Source of the DNA: Montifringilla adamsi
Taxonomy: Eukaryota; Chordata; Aves; Passeriformes; Passeridae
Reading direction: 5' to 3'
Length of the DNA stretch: 64,000 nucleotides
NCBI GenBank assembly: GCA_017590115.1
Contig: JAGGNK010006582.1
Location: 163,482 to 227,481 of the forward strand
Shown here: positions 26,401 to 38,400 of the stretch, piece by piece
Layout: each line of letters starts with the position of its first letter
How positions within the stretch are numbered: position 1 is the first letter of the stretch
The notes under the pieces: model-generated
The model's input: the letters and a program-made list of their open reading frames with translations, nothing else
The model's database searches: none
Told to the model about the DNA's origin: nothing
Program-made: the position numbers and the translations under genes

Positions 26401-29400
26401 AAAAAGGAAAAAACCCAGAAAAAGTAATACCTTTCTTTATGAAAGCTGGATAGCTCCTGACTACTTCAATCACTGCTCAGAGCAGTATGCTAAGCACTGA
26501 AGCAAACACAGAGCTTCTGGGAAAATCAAAACCACAGGGAACACCAGGAGTTTGCAGAGACAACGTCCACAGTCCAGAGCAAGAAAGCAAAACAAGTGCT
26601 CTACCTCAAGGTCATTTGAGGCCAGAGACATGCAAGACAATGGGAATGCCTTGGAGCAAACCACCCCTGGAACAGAAATACTAGTGAACTTAGAAATCTG
26701 CAAGAATCTTGCATTTGAGTGAGGGTTATGTACAACATCACCCACATATTTCTTTGCCCTTCTTGAGCTGAAAAACTGGAGAGGTGAACAATGATGTGCA
26801 CATAAATCCCATTCATTTTGGCATCCAGCCTTTCAAATAATATTTTAAAACAAGGAAACCACAGCAATTCCTGGGTTGTGCTATCAGCAAGCCTTCAAAC
26901 CAGATGCTGCACTGTTTTCTGGACAAATGATTCATAGAAAAGACTGAGAGTCACAAAGTAGACAGTCATATTTTTGGGCTCTGATGAGGGTGGGCAATAC
27001 AGAAAAGGACTATCAGAAATGGTAGATGCTTTTCCTGGTGCTTAGTTAATACCAATCATTATTCCAATGTTACTTTTTGCAATAATTTGTAAGACAGGAG
27101 TAGGCAAATGCAAATAATAATTGGTTCCTTACTGCAGTTGTAGGGACAGTGAGGTTGATACTTGGAGCTAAACTATACTTTCTATTAAAGTTACTGCAGC
27201 ATACTCCAAAATTTTGACCTATGTGTATTGAAGGACTTGAAGACTGGATTTGGGTAGAAGTTCTCCTTAAGTGATTTGGCTTTGAAAACACAGAATTCCA
27301 TTAAATTCCAGAGAATCCATTAAAGCTACAGAAGCAGCCATAGAAGGTATTCCTGATCATAACAAAAACAATTAAAATTAAGAGAATCCTTTCAGGAGTA
27401 TGATTCACAGAGTTTTTTCAGCCATATTCTGTATAGTATGAAATATAAAATCTCATTCCACCTTGTCCTTTTCAAAGAGGACCTGAGACTGCCCTGATAC
27501 CCCAGCCACTCATATTTATAAATATTTCCTGGAATCCCATACAGCCCCAACAAGCCTTTTTCAGCAATGAGTCAATTCCATTGGCAAGTCCCTTGTGAAA
27601 GGTTAATTTCAAGTCTCTTTTCTGCCAGATCCTATACCAGGATGTGCTGTCCTACCTGGGACTTGGTCACCTCTCCCAGCATCACAAGGATGGTCACACA
27701 GCTTTCAGGCTGTCACAGAGTCTGAATCAGCTTATCTGTCTTCATGACACAAGCCATGCTCAGGCTTAATTAGTGCATAGAATGCAGCACATCTCACTTG
27801 CCTGTGGTGTAATTCATTACTACAAGGCTGTGTTTGGGACACACCAAGCACATTTGCTACAGCAGCTCATATGTCTGACAGCTGCAAAACTGCCTCTAAG
27901 AGTTTTCCTTTTGACTCTTCTTTTGGTCCTAAGCAAAGCTGTATCTCTAAATGTCTTCTTCCAGTCAAATATCATACTCCATTCCTGCAGTCAGATTATT
28001 TTCTTTAATTTCTTAGTATTCCTTGTAGCATGTGGCATACAGTAAATTCTTTGGCTCCAAGAAAAAGTGTCCTTTTTTGTTCACTTATCAAGTTCCAATT
28101 GCTTTTGCTATGCAGCACATCTTCCCTGGATTTCATACTAGGAATTTAAACTACACAAAGACACAACTACTAATCCCATACCAGACACTTGTAGTTTGTT
28201 CAACCATTTATTTCTCTTTTTTCTCCCACTCTACCCTTTATACTTTCATCCAATGTAAGCTTTACATTTCTTGATCTATAGGTACCTCTCCAGCATCCAA
28301 AATAACCTTTAACTGGAAAAAGAGGGTTTAATAATCCCAAAATCTGGATTACTGCTAACCACTTAAACTACCAGCCTTCTGCCTTAGAGGAACAGGGTCT
28401 TTGAGAAATCAGTTCAGTGCTTGGGGTCACGTGACTTTTCGGTGCTTTTCTGTTTTGGATATTCAAAAAGAAGTTCCAGCCATTAATGCAGAAGTAAAAT
28501 ACATTAATGGATTACACATCAGAAAAGTCAAACCACTGCTGCCACAGGATTAATATACTTACTATGAATATTAATGTGTCTCTTGGAATTAAACATTAAT
28601 ACTTAACATACATATCACAACCTTTTAAAATCCTACAAACATTGCAGGGAGAGGAAGAGGAGGAATGGACAAATGAGACAGGCCCCAGAGACTGGTTCCA
28701 GAAATTAAAATGTATTTCTGACATAAACTAAAATATTTCCATGAGTAACAGGACAACTCACCACTATGAACAATTTGTCGTAATGCAACAGAGTCTACAA
28801 GGATTTGGTTTAGGTTTTCTACCTCGACCACCAAACTGCAGATGTGTAGGTCCATCACTGCCTACAGCATAAACACCCTGAGCTGGGCAATGAGACTGAT
28901 GGTTCAAAATTGAAGGAAATAGGCAGTTCCTCTGCACCTGAGCACTGAATTCCCCTCATCTGCCACAGCACCTTCCCTTCTAGTGGCAATAGCACTTACA
29001 AAAGCTCAATTTAACTGCAACAATCAAGCATACACTCCTGTCTAAACACCACCATTTCCAGTAATGTGAGTTCTTCAAGGTAAGCTCTGCATAAGCCTGC
29101 ACAGTGCGTGGCAGTCAGCTCAAATTTTAGCCTGCTCCCAATTAGGCATCTTGTCTAAACTAACCATTTAGGCTCTCAATGGAGTGAGAAAGGTGAGTCA
29201 GCCCAGCTATCCTGGACACCCATCTGAAGGCAGAATAAATAACCCAGCTTTCTGCACTGTCAAGGCAGAAAGGAGCTGGGATCGATTAAAACCTGGTGCC
29301 TGACTTGATGACAGCTGAAGTGAAAGGAGAAGAATCTTCCCCTTGGCTAAACCGGAGAGTAAAAGGCCACCCAGCACCTCAGTAATGAGGCTGGGTGGTA

Positions 29401-32400
29401 TGTCCAGTCAAAGGCTTGATGAGGGATAGCAGAGAGATAGTCTTGATAAGAAATGTGGCTTCAGAAGTGCATAAAGAGAGAAGCCTGATGTGCATTTGGT
29501 TACAGCCTCCTCTGGGATTCAGACATATGCCAGCTCTGCAACCACAGAGCCTGGCACAGGTCCTGAGCAGTGCAATAACTGCCAGCAAGTCCACGGGAAG
29601 AAAATACTGCACCAGAAAATCCCATCAGGCAGGCAGAATTCCTCAAAAATGAAGCCCCAAGCCAGGCAGCCTTGATAATCCACTCCTCTTACTGAGCAGA
29701 ACGAACCCTCTTCAGCAGCAGGCTGGAAACAAAATGTAATCAAACACCTCTCTGGCCCAGCATCATCACATTTCTCTCTCTGTATTCAAGTACTCTCCCT
29801 GCTTCACAAGGCAGTTTCTGTGGCTCTTCAAATCCCTGTAGCTGCTCTGCTTGGTCTTTTCACTAGCTTGTTTAGAGCAGCCATAGGAGAAAAGCACCAG
29901 CCCTGAGCACTGACCCCGCAGTTCAGTGTGCAGCAGGAGATGTTATTTTTCTGGACATCAGCCCAGAGACACTGGACAAAGCTGGAGTAGCAGCAGATGT
30001 TATAATGCATACTCTCCTGCCCCAGCTCTGCCTAATGAGGCAGCAGAACTCACAGAGCATGAGAGCACTGACGCCAAACTGGAAACTGAGGCCTGCACCT
30101 TCATCTTTTTCATTATATTTAAGACTGGGTTTTATTGCAGACTAAGACACGTGAAAAGATCTTTAAAAATACAGATCTATGCCTCCTATTGTTCAGAGAG
30201 AGGGGAAAAGAAAGATATTCTCTGCCCTAGCTGCAAGGAGCATCTCTCAGTTGCATAAAGCACTTGCCCAAATTGACTTACCACAATCATTTGTGCCACG
30301 TAGCTCTCCGGGCCAGTGTATTCAGTTGGATCTTTAACTTTGACAAGAACTATAAAGTACAAATAATGCCACATGTTGTGTTCTGCCTTTATATGCTCCT
30401 CAAACGAAACTGTCTTGTTATCAAATTTGTCTCTCTCCAGTCCTGCAAAAAAAGAACATAAAACCAAAAAATAAACTTCAACATAAAAATACACAAATCT
30501 GTTAAATATGTTAGAGAAGGGAACCTAACTTTATTTAAAGGATCATAAATTTGAAAGATCTTAATTTAAAAGCCATAACTGCCAGGCAAGAAATACCAGG
30601 CCAGAAAGCATTCCTGACAGAAGTCTTTCAATGCAGCATTTATTCTCTTTTGTGATATTTCCTCTTAATAACAATAACAATATAATAAATATGTTACAGT
30701 TTTACAGAGCCTTCTATGCTGAGGGCCATAAAGTGTTTTACAAGTGTTGGCTCTGGCTCTTTCTAGATGTATACTGGGAAGCACATAGTATAATAATGTG
30801 CAGTCCAGGCCCTGACCTTCCAAAGATTTATGCACACTTTTAGCATCAAACATATAAAGAGTCCCACTTAAGCTTCAGTGAGATTGTTTGTGGGCTTAAA
30901 CCTGGCAGAGAGGGTGAGTCCCTGCAGCTCTGTTGCCACACAGCCTTTAGAGAGCTCAAGTCATAAGAATTTTTAATTTATTTTTCCCTGCAATGGTCCA
31001 CATCTCTGAAGAAGAATACCAAAGTGAGGTAGGAGAGGAATCACCAATGTTTGCCTCCCTGGATTTCCTGTCCACAGACACCAAAGACATGTTGTGCTCT
31101 GCACAGCATTCATCCCTGTCAGTACAACCATGGAAAAAGCATCCAGACTACAAAAAAACAGGTATCTGTGAAGTCCCCCAAGGAGAGAAGGTCTGCCCCT
31201 CTTTGTAAGTGCACTTCAAAATAAGTGTGATTTTCTGTGGGCTTTGTGGGGATGATTTCCACCTAATTCTTTTGTTTCCTGCTTCGTATCACCTTCTGAA
31301 ATTGGCAGCTCATGCTGATGCTCCCCCTCTGGAGCTGTGAAATAGAAGCTGCACATCTGCAGCAAGCTCTGAGAAGCAGAGTCAGCAGCTGTCCCATCTC
31401 CATTAGTGGTGATGATGCAAGTGTGAGACACAGCTCTTCTGCCTCAGATTCTGGGTGGAGACTGTGAAGCCACCTATCAGCAAAGCTAGCTTTTGATTCA
31501 TAAACCAAATCTGTCTCCTACTGAGAGAGAATAAATTTGGAATCAGCCTCTGTAATTTTTACAGACTTTCCTTGTAGAAGATAACCACACCTGGGGTCCA
31601 AGCTTTATTTATTGAGGAATAGTTAATTTTCACTCCTTTCACCCTCAAATATCTCAAGAGATAAGTAACACCTACCACAGATGAAACAGGTGGTCTTTAG
31701 TATCTCCTCCTTTTTCTGCTTTTCACTCCTGAGATCAGCAAATGTATCAATGATGACTCCAAAGATCAGGTTGAGAACAATAATTATGACAATGAAGTAA
31801 AACAGAAGATCATAAACAACTCGTGCAGCAAACAAGGGCTCCTGCAATAGCAAGGTTGCAATAAGGTACAAAAATAGCACAAATCTAAAATATTAAACAT
31901 TTTCATATGAGCTCAAGCAAAGCTACAGTTCTTTCTTTTCATATGCCAAATTCTGCTAGCCTTCCTCACAGGACTAGGGAGGGACTATTCAAGTGCTTTT
32001 CTTCACCATGACAGAGACCTGAAGTCACCCAATTGCTTCTTTCTCACACATTCATGGGAATAATAGCACTATCCTTTATGGAGTGCGTCAATATAATTAG
32101 CATTAAAGAGCTGCTAAGTGGCAAGGGTAAATTTCAAAGGGTCATTTTCAAAGTCTGTAAGTGCTTACAGACTCCACTGGGGATAAATTTTGGCTCTTGC
32201 AGAACCTCCCAGTCTGTGAGACAGGATACAGACTCCTACAACCAGCACAGGGAGGTCTTCCATCCAGATCTGAGCTGTCTCTGGACTTTTGCAAGCCCTG
32301 ATGAGATCCTACTTTATCCTGAATTTATTTATAACATGTATGGTATGGCTCATCAAGCAAAGTGCTGCTAGATTGCCTTTATATGAGATGTTCTTTTTGA

Positions 32401-35400
32401 ACCTAAATAAAAATGCATGAAACCACCCAAATATTAATGGAGGTCCTTAAATAAACCACATTTTTGAGGAAACTTCTGGAAGAGAAAATATGCCACAACA
32501 GATTAAATTCTGGTTTGATCTTCATGCTGCTTCAGTACAAGTAAACTACAGGACCTATTCCAGGGCAGGTGCCATGCTGAGTATAAACGCAAATGTCCAG
32601 GTGGAACTTCCTGGGATCAGTCCCTGCCCGTTCCTCTGGTGCCATTTCTGGGCCCCTGGAGCAGAGCCTGGGCCCTGCTCAGAGCCCTCCCTGCAGACAG
32701 GGACACCCAGGGCTGAGGGCCCCTCTCAGCTGGGGCTCCTCTGGAGGCTGGACAGCTCCAGCTCCCTCAGCCTTTGCCTTCCAGAGATGCTCCAGGCCCT
32801 AAATCATCTCTGCATCCTCCACTGGCCCCACTCCAGGAGCTCTCTGTCCCACCTGTCCTGAGGAGCCCAGGACTAGACACAGCACTGCAGATGTGCCTCC
32901 CAGGACTGACTTCTTAGCAATTCTTTGAAGGTTATGATATTCTGCATTTTTCCAGAAGTGGTAAACAACTATCTAGAAATCCTTCCTTCAAGTATTATCA
33001 TCACACCAAGCCTAGCTCTTCCCATTAAATATCCCATCTGGGATCTAAAAATCACATGGATTAATCAACTGTGTGACATGAGATCAGACTAGATACAAAC
33101 ACTGTCTATAACCTCCAAAAATTGACTTTGGCATTCATGAGATGCACAGGGAGTAATGCATTTCCTGAGCCAAAACACTCACATCTTTGGAAGGCTTTCT
33201 GAGCACATCTCCCACACCACCACCATTCCGCAGGCCTTGGTTTAACACGGTCACAATGCACATGAGCAGGGTGTCACAGGTCCTTTCTATTCCATCCTCT
33301 TTTTCTTCACCTGCAAACAGGAACCACAGCATCAAACAATCACTCATCAAACAAAGCCACAATTCTGTTAGAGAAAGGAACTGCAAGACACATCTGCCTC
33401 TCATATTTCTCATGCAGAACCTCATTGATCATCCCCACCCATGTGCACATCCCTGCTGGTGACATACTTAGGCACATCAGGCACACTTAGCCTGAAGAGA
33501 GATGGAGAAAAGAACAAGCAGGGCTCCCACCAGAGCTGTTAATGACCCAGAGCCACCATTTCTGCTCATGGGAGCACCCCTTCTCTTTGCAGTCCTCCCA
33601 CTGCTTTTCCAGTGGGCCCCCTAAAAATGCAGCATAGACAAGAAGCAATATAAACAGAGAATTAGAAGCACATTTGTAAAAGGATTGTCTTCCTGTGAAA
33701 TCATTCCTCTACCTACTCATGTAGAAGCCAAGTCATGTTAGCATTTCAAACCATTAAGGAGGGGCTGGCTTTTGTTTGAGTCAGTCTGTCCATGATCTTT
33801 CCACCAGCACACGTGCCCAAGCACAGGTCTGACAGACATTAAATGAAAGGCTCTCCCTGGCCTCAGCTTGAAAACTTGGATTCTGTTATCTGTGCTGCAG
33901 AGCTGCTGTGTGGGTTTGGCTGAGCAACAGAGGGTACTATTGTACAGGAGATATTTGAACGTGCAGAGGAGTTGGGCTGGAACACCAAACCCCAGGGGGA
34001 CTTGGTCCACCTTGGCCAGAGTCCCTCCCACCACATACTCACTGCTTCCACAGCCTCCCTTTGAAGAGCCCTGCTTGAGCTGTTCCCTGTGTCCTGCTGG
34101 CTTGGGCTGAAGGGTCAGGGCTGTGACTGCGATTCCTCCTGCCTTCCTTCCTCTTTAGGGACATGCTTGCTTGGGTGGGGAAGGCAGTGATTCACATTCG
34201 CTTTGCTCCATGCACTCATTACAATGGAGTTTAATAAATAACAACATCCTGCTGTGAGAGTTGACTGAAACACATATTTAACAGCCCCAAACCACCACAT
34301 CTGGGGCACTCAGATAGACTCTGATAAATTGAATTGACTGCAAGCACTCACATTGCAGACAAGTAATTTGGATTTAAATTTAATTTTGGATTTGGGCTCC
34401 CAGATTGTGGTGCATGTATCCTGGCTGGGATGGGCAGGACAGTGCTGGTGTCTGCTGCTTTTGCCATCACTGCTTCTGCTCCACAGGCAAATTAAATGAG
34501 AAACAGCTCCCTGCTGAAGGAATTTTGAGCAAAAAGAAAAGCAGACATCAGGACAGACTTCCCTGTTAAACTATATGGTCATTACAGACACTACTCCCAC
34601 AAATAATCCTGGATTTAAAAATAACTGCTTGAATATTGAAACTGAAAGGATTGAAACAAGAAACCTTTTTTATCCTGTCATACCTAAATTTTTTTTTACT
34701 AGTGCAGTAATGTTATTCATACCAACTAATCTTTGCTGTTGTATCCTGCCATTATTCCCTTTTTCAAACAATATTCTTTTTTTTTTTTTTTTGAGCTGTG
34801 CTTGAGAAGGAGACCATCCACAAAATAAATAAAAAGCCTTCAAAAAAGCCACAGCTTCTATTTCTTTTAGGTAACTACAATATTTTCTCATTTTCTCTGT
34901 TCACAAGACCAGACACAGTTGCTGGAAGCAGCAGATGATCAGATTCTGGTGAACAGAGAGGATAATCCAGGGCTGAGAATTGAAGAGGGAATTATCTACC
35001 AGCAGCCCTAACACCCAGCTCTCCCTGTCCACTGAGATAATTCATAGCAAGCCAGGCTTCAGAGAAAAATATACAAGCCAGGCTTCAGAGAAAAATATAC
35101 ATCACCTTGCACATCTTGCAACACAGAACGTCAGCATCCCAGCCAGAAAAGCAAGCTCAGTTTGCAAGATCTTTGCCAGAGAATCAGACAGCCCAAAGTT
35201 GGCAGAAACCTCTAGTGCAGCAATGTAGGCTGTGGACAGTGTACAAACATTGTTTTTGCTGTTCTATTCCACTCCCAGATGTGGAGCTGCCTTCAAGCTG
35301 GGAGCCAGGCAACCCTACAGGCACATGTTCTGCCTCAGCTGTCTGTTCTCAACACTCAACAGCATTCACAGTTCAGGCTCAGCCCCTCTAGGAACCAGCT

Positions 35401-38400
35401 GTGCCCGTACTTGAAAGAAAGGAGTTGATCTGTGGAGTGCACTATTGTTAAGGACCCAATATTGACAATAATTGAGGTTCAGGGGGGGTTGTTTGCAAGC
35501 AGTTCCACCCTGGAAAATGGCTTGTGAGGGTCTGGACAGCATTAGGCAGGCTGTCTTCCGATTAAATTTAATCCACAGGCAAAACAAGTTAAGGGCTAAG
35601 ACCACCCCACAATGTTAATCACAGGGGAGGGATAATAGGGAGATTTACTTCAAAAATCCTCACCTGATGGCCCACAGCTACCTGGACCACACAAGCACAT
35701 CAGGTGAGACACAGCTGTGCCCACATGGATCCAGCAGAACTTGCACAGAGCAGGACCAGGTCTGGCGGTGGAATGAGTCTTTGGAAATGTCCCATTTTAC
35801 AAACAGGTATCTCTGCAACTTTCTAGCACAGGTCTTTACGGGCTACAGAGGATGAGGAGATATGTAGTGTAGGATGTGAAGTTCCTTTAAATGATTAGGC
35901 ACTTCACCAGGCATAGACTGAAGTGATATGGAAATGTCTTTGGAGTGGACAGAGGGAGACTCTGAGCCAGATGAGATGAAGTATTTTCATGCTGACAGCC
36001 CAGAGCAGCAGTGAGCAGCAGGCTGCAGAGAGGGGAGTCTCCCTGGGCACAGCACACTGCCTCCCCAGGGAGCTCCCTCACCAGTAAGAGCAATGACTGG
36101 GCACAGGCTCCACCAGTGAAACCCAAGGAAGAAGCAGAGTCCCATTTTTCTCTCTCCCACACACAACTGTGGACTTCTCTGGTGCTGCAATTGAAACTCC
36201 CCAAATCTCACAGAATCATAGCACCACTAAAGCTGGAAAAGACCTCTGAGACCCAGTCCAACCCCTCACCCAACCATGCTATGCCCTTCACTAAACCACA
36301 TCCCAAGTTCCTCATCCCCACAGCTTTTAAACACTTCCAGGGATGGTGATCTCATGCCTTTGCATTCCACCATGCTCACACTTTTGCCACAGGGGAAATC
36401 TGTCCCAGGAAAAGACAGAAAGTAGAACAATTCTTTTGACCAATGACTAAGGTGAGCAAAACTGCTTTTGCTAAATGTTGGTGGGTTTTAATGGCACTAG
36501 AAAAATAAAATTTCTTCAAGATTAAGAAAGAGTGCACTTAGATGTTTTGTACAGACCTCTTTCATTATGGTTTGATTTTAAAGGTGCAGTATCCAAACAA
36601 TGAGAAATGTGAGATTTTTATCATTTAAAGAGCTGGGCAAAAGCCGTACTGCATCTTTTTTGCTGATTGATTACTCTTTGAATGCAGCAGCTTTGCCCAT
36701 AGCTCTTAGACTGTTTTCTCTATCTAGCCAGACAGCTTCCCATGTTGTTTATGAGGCCTGTTTACACACCAGCTGGGGAGAAAAAGCCTGCTTTTATAGC
36801 CCTCTCCCAGAAGGCTTTGATCCTAAAAAACTCAAAAATTAGCAGAAGAATAAAGCTTATGAAACAACATTATACTGGCACACAATAAGGGACTGTTTAT
36901 GTCCTCACTTTCAGCCCCCAGGTACCACAGGCAACTGTGGCAATAAATACTTTGAGCCTGCAGACCATCCACTGTGCACACACCTCCACTGCAAAGGCCA
37001 CAATACATCAAACCAAACTTAAGATCTGCACTGAAACACCAGCCACCTCAACTAGACTGTGCCCCATGGAAAGAGTGGGAGACAGACATGTGGGCCTGGA
37101 TCTGGGTTCTTAGGTTTTCTGGCTACAGTACAGCACTGGCCCAGATACATATAGTAAAAATACACAAAGTGTGCTGATAGATCTGCTATGCCATGAAAAT
37201 TAGTTTTTGTGGCCCAAACTGGATCTAAAAGAGGCTCAGTGTGTGCAGGTGAGGATGCTGCAGAGAAGCAATGAGCTGCTTCTCTCTGCTAAGTCACTTG
37301 TCAAGGAGCAAACTGTACATTCAAGCATAATGATTGAGCAAGCTCTTTTAATAAAAAAAATAATGTCAGTGCATTTGGAAATCAGGTGTGGGAAGCACTC
37401 CCATTAACAGCAAAGCTGCCAACTAAGCTCCAAGCCTTGCAGAAGTTGAGCACTTCTGACTCACAAGAGTCATTGTCACTTCTCACACCAGCAGAAGTCT
37501 CTGCAACAGCAACACACAGATCAGAGAATCACAGAACCACAGGTCTGGGTTGGAAGGGACCTCAAAGATCATCTCATTCCAACCCTCTGCCATGGGTAGG
37601 GGCACCTCCCAGCAGAACAGGATGCTCCTACCCCCATCCAACCTGGCCTTGAACATTTTCAGGGATCCCTCGGTTCTAAGTGATCATCAGTCTGAGGGAA
37701 GTTCTGTACTGACCTGGGTTAAGAGCTGGGATGCTCGTGGAACAGTTCTCCTTTGCACAGGCTCCCATCATTGATGTCAGGGTTGTAGTGGGAACTTCAC
37801 CAATACCTGTGGAAAAGCGGGATGCTGACAAAAAGACAGGCACTACATTGATGTTAAGTTTTAAATCATTATTTTGTAGGAGCGAAGCACCAGGTTGGAG
37901 AGTTACGAAGGAAAAACAGAACAAATCACACCAGTAATTCCTCCCTCCTTGAAAGATTCTGCCTCAACAGCTCAAAGCAATCACAATTAACAAAAACACA
38001 GTTTTATATTTACTGTATCACAGCTATTCCCATTTCATCTCCTGAAATTAATAAATCTACATCAAATGCAGCTGCTTCTGGTGAGCACAAAATGTATTCA
38101 AAGCAAGAAACAACTGTCAGATATGAAAATAATGTCAGTTTTAAAAACCATTAGATAAATTATTCACAAAAGCTGACAAGAAGGACACCAGGCTGACATT
38201 CAGTTATCCTGAATGTAGAATATTTAAGAGTTTTCAAGGATTATAACACAGTTTGGTACTCATTTGTAAATATGTATGGGTTTGTGTAAAACGCTAATTT
38301 AACATTCCCAAAGTGGTAAATGTGTACATCAGCTTGATTTTATCAAACCAATTTTCTGTTGTGCACCTTCAACAATTTTCTGCATTTCAAATTAGAGATA

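Larger units (their letters stand above)
9813..30281 (-). other. ITPR2: ITPR2 long intron (20.5 kb)
   Basis: This intron lies between the exon ending QMIV and the exon beginning EKNLDWF. GT (GTAAGT) starts at 30281 and AG is at 9814-9813; phases match, so no coding exon is missing. Contents I can support: a short direct repeat beside the acceptor (9822-9868), G+C-rich stretches around 10000-12750, a CpG-richer patch (14240-14430), a possible ancient hAT scrap (15079-15160), an AT-rich candidate conserved block (15830-16260), a CR1 remnant (19083-19130) and a short A-rich direct repeat (23273-23314). The 224-codon frame at 12070-12741 has no recognisable domain and is treated as chance. Confidence 0.85.
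33311..37713 (-). other. ITPR2: ITPR2 intron (4.4 kb)
   Basis: The donor GTCAGT starts at 37713 and the acceptor AG is at 33312-33311. It contains a perfect 26-bp tandem duplication (35048-35099), a CR1 remnant (36210-36352) and a CR1 end (37523-37667) only about 45 bp from the splice donor. No extra exon is needed, because phases match across the intron. Confidence 0.85.
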
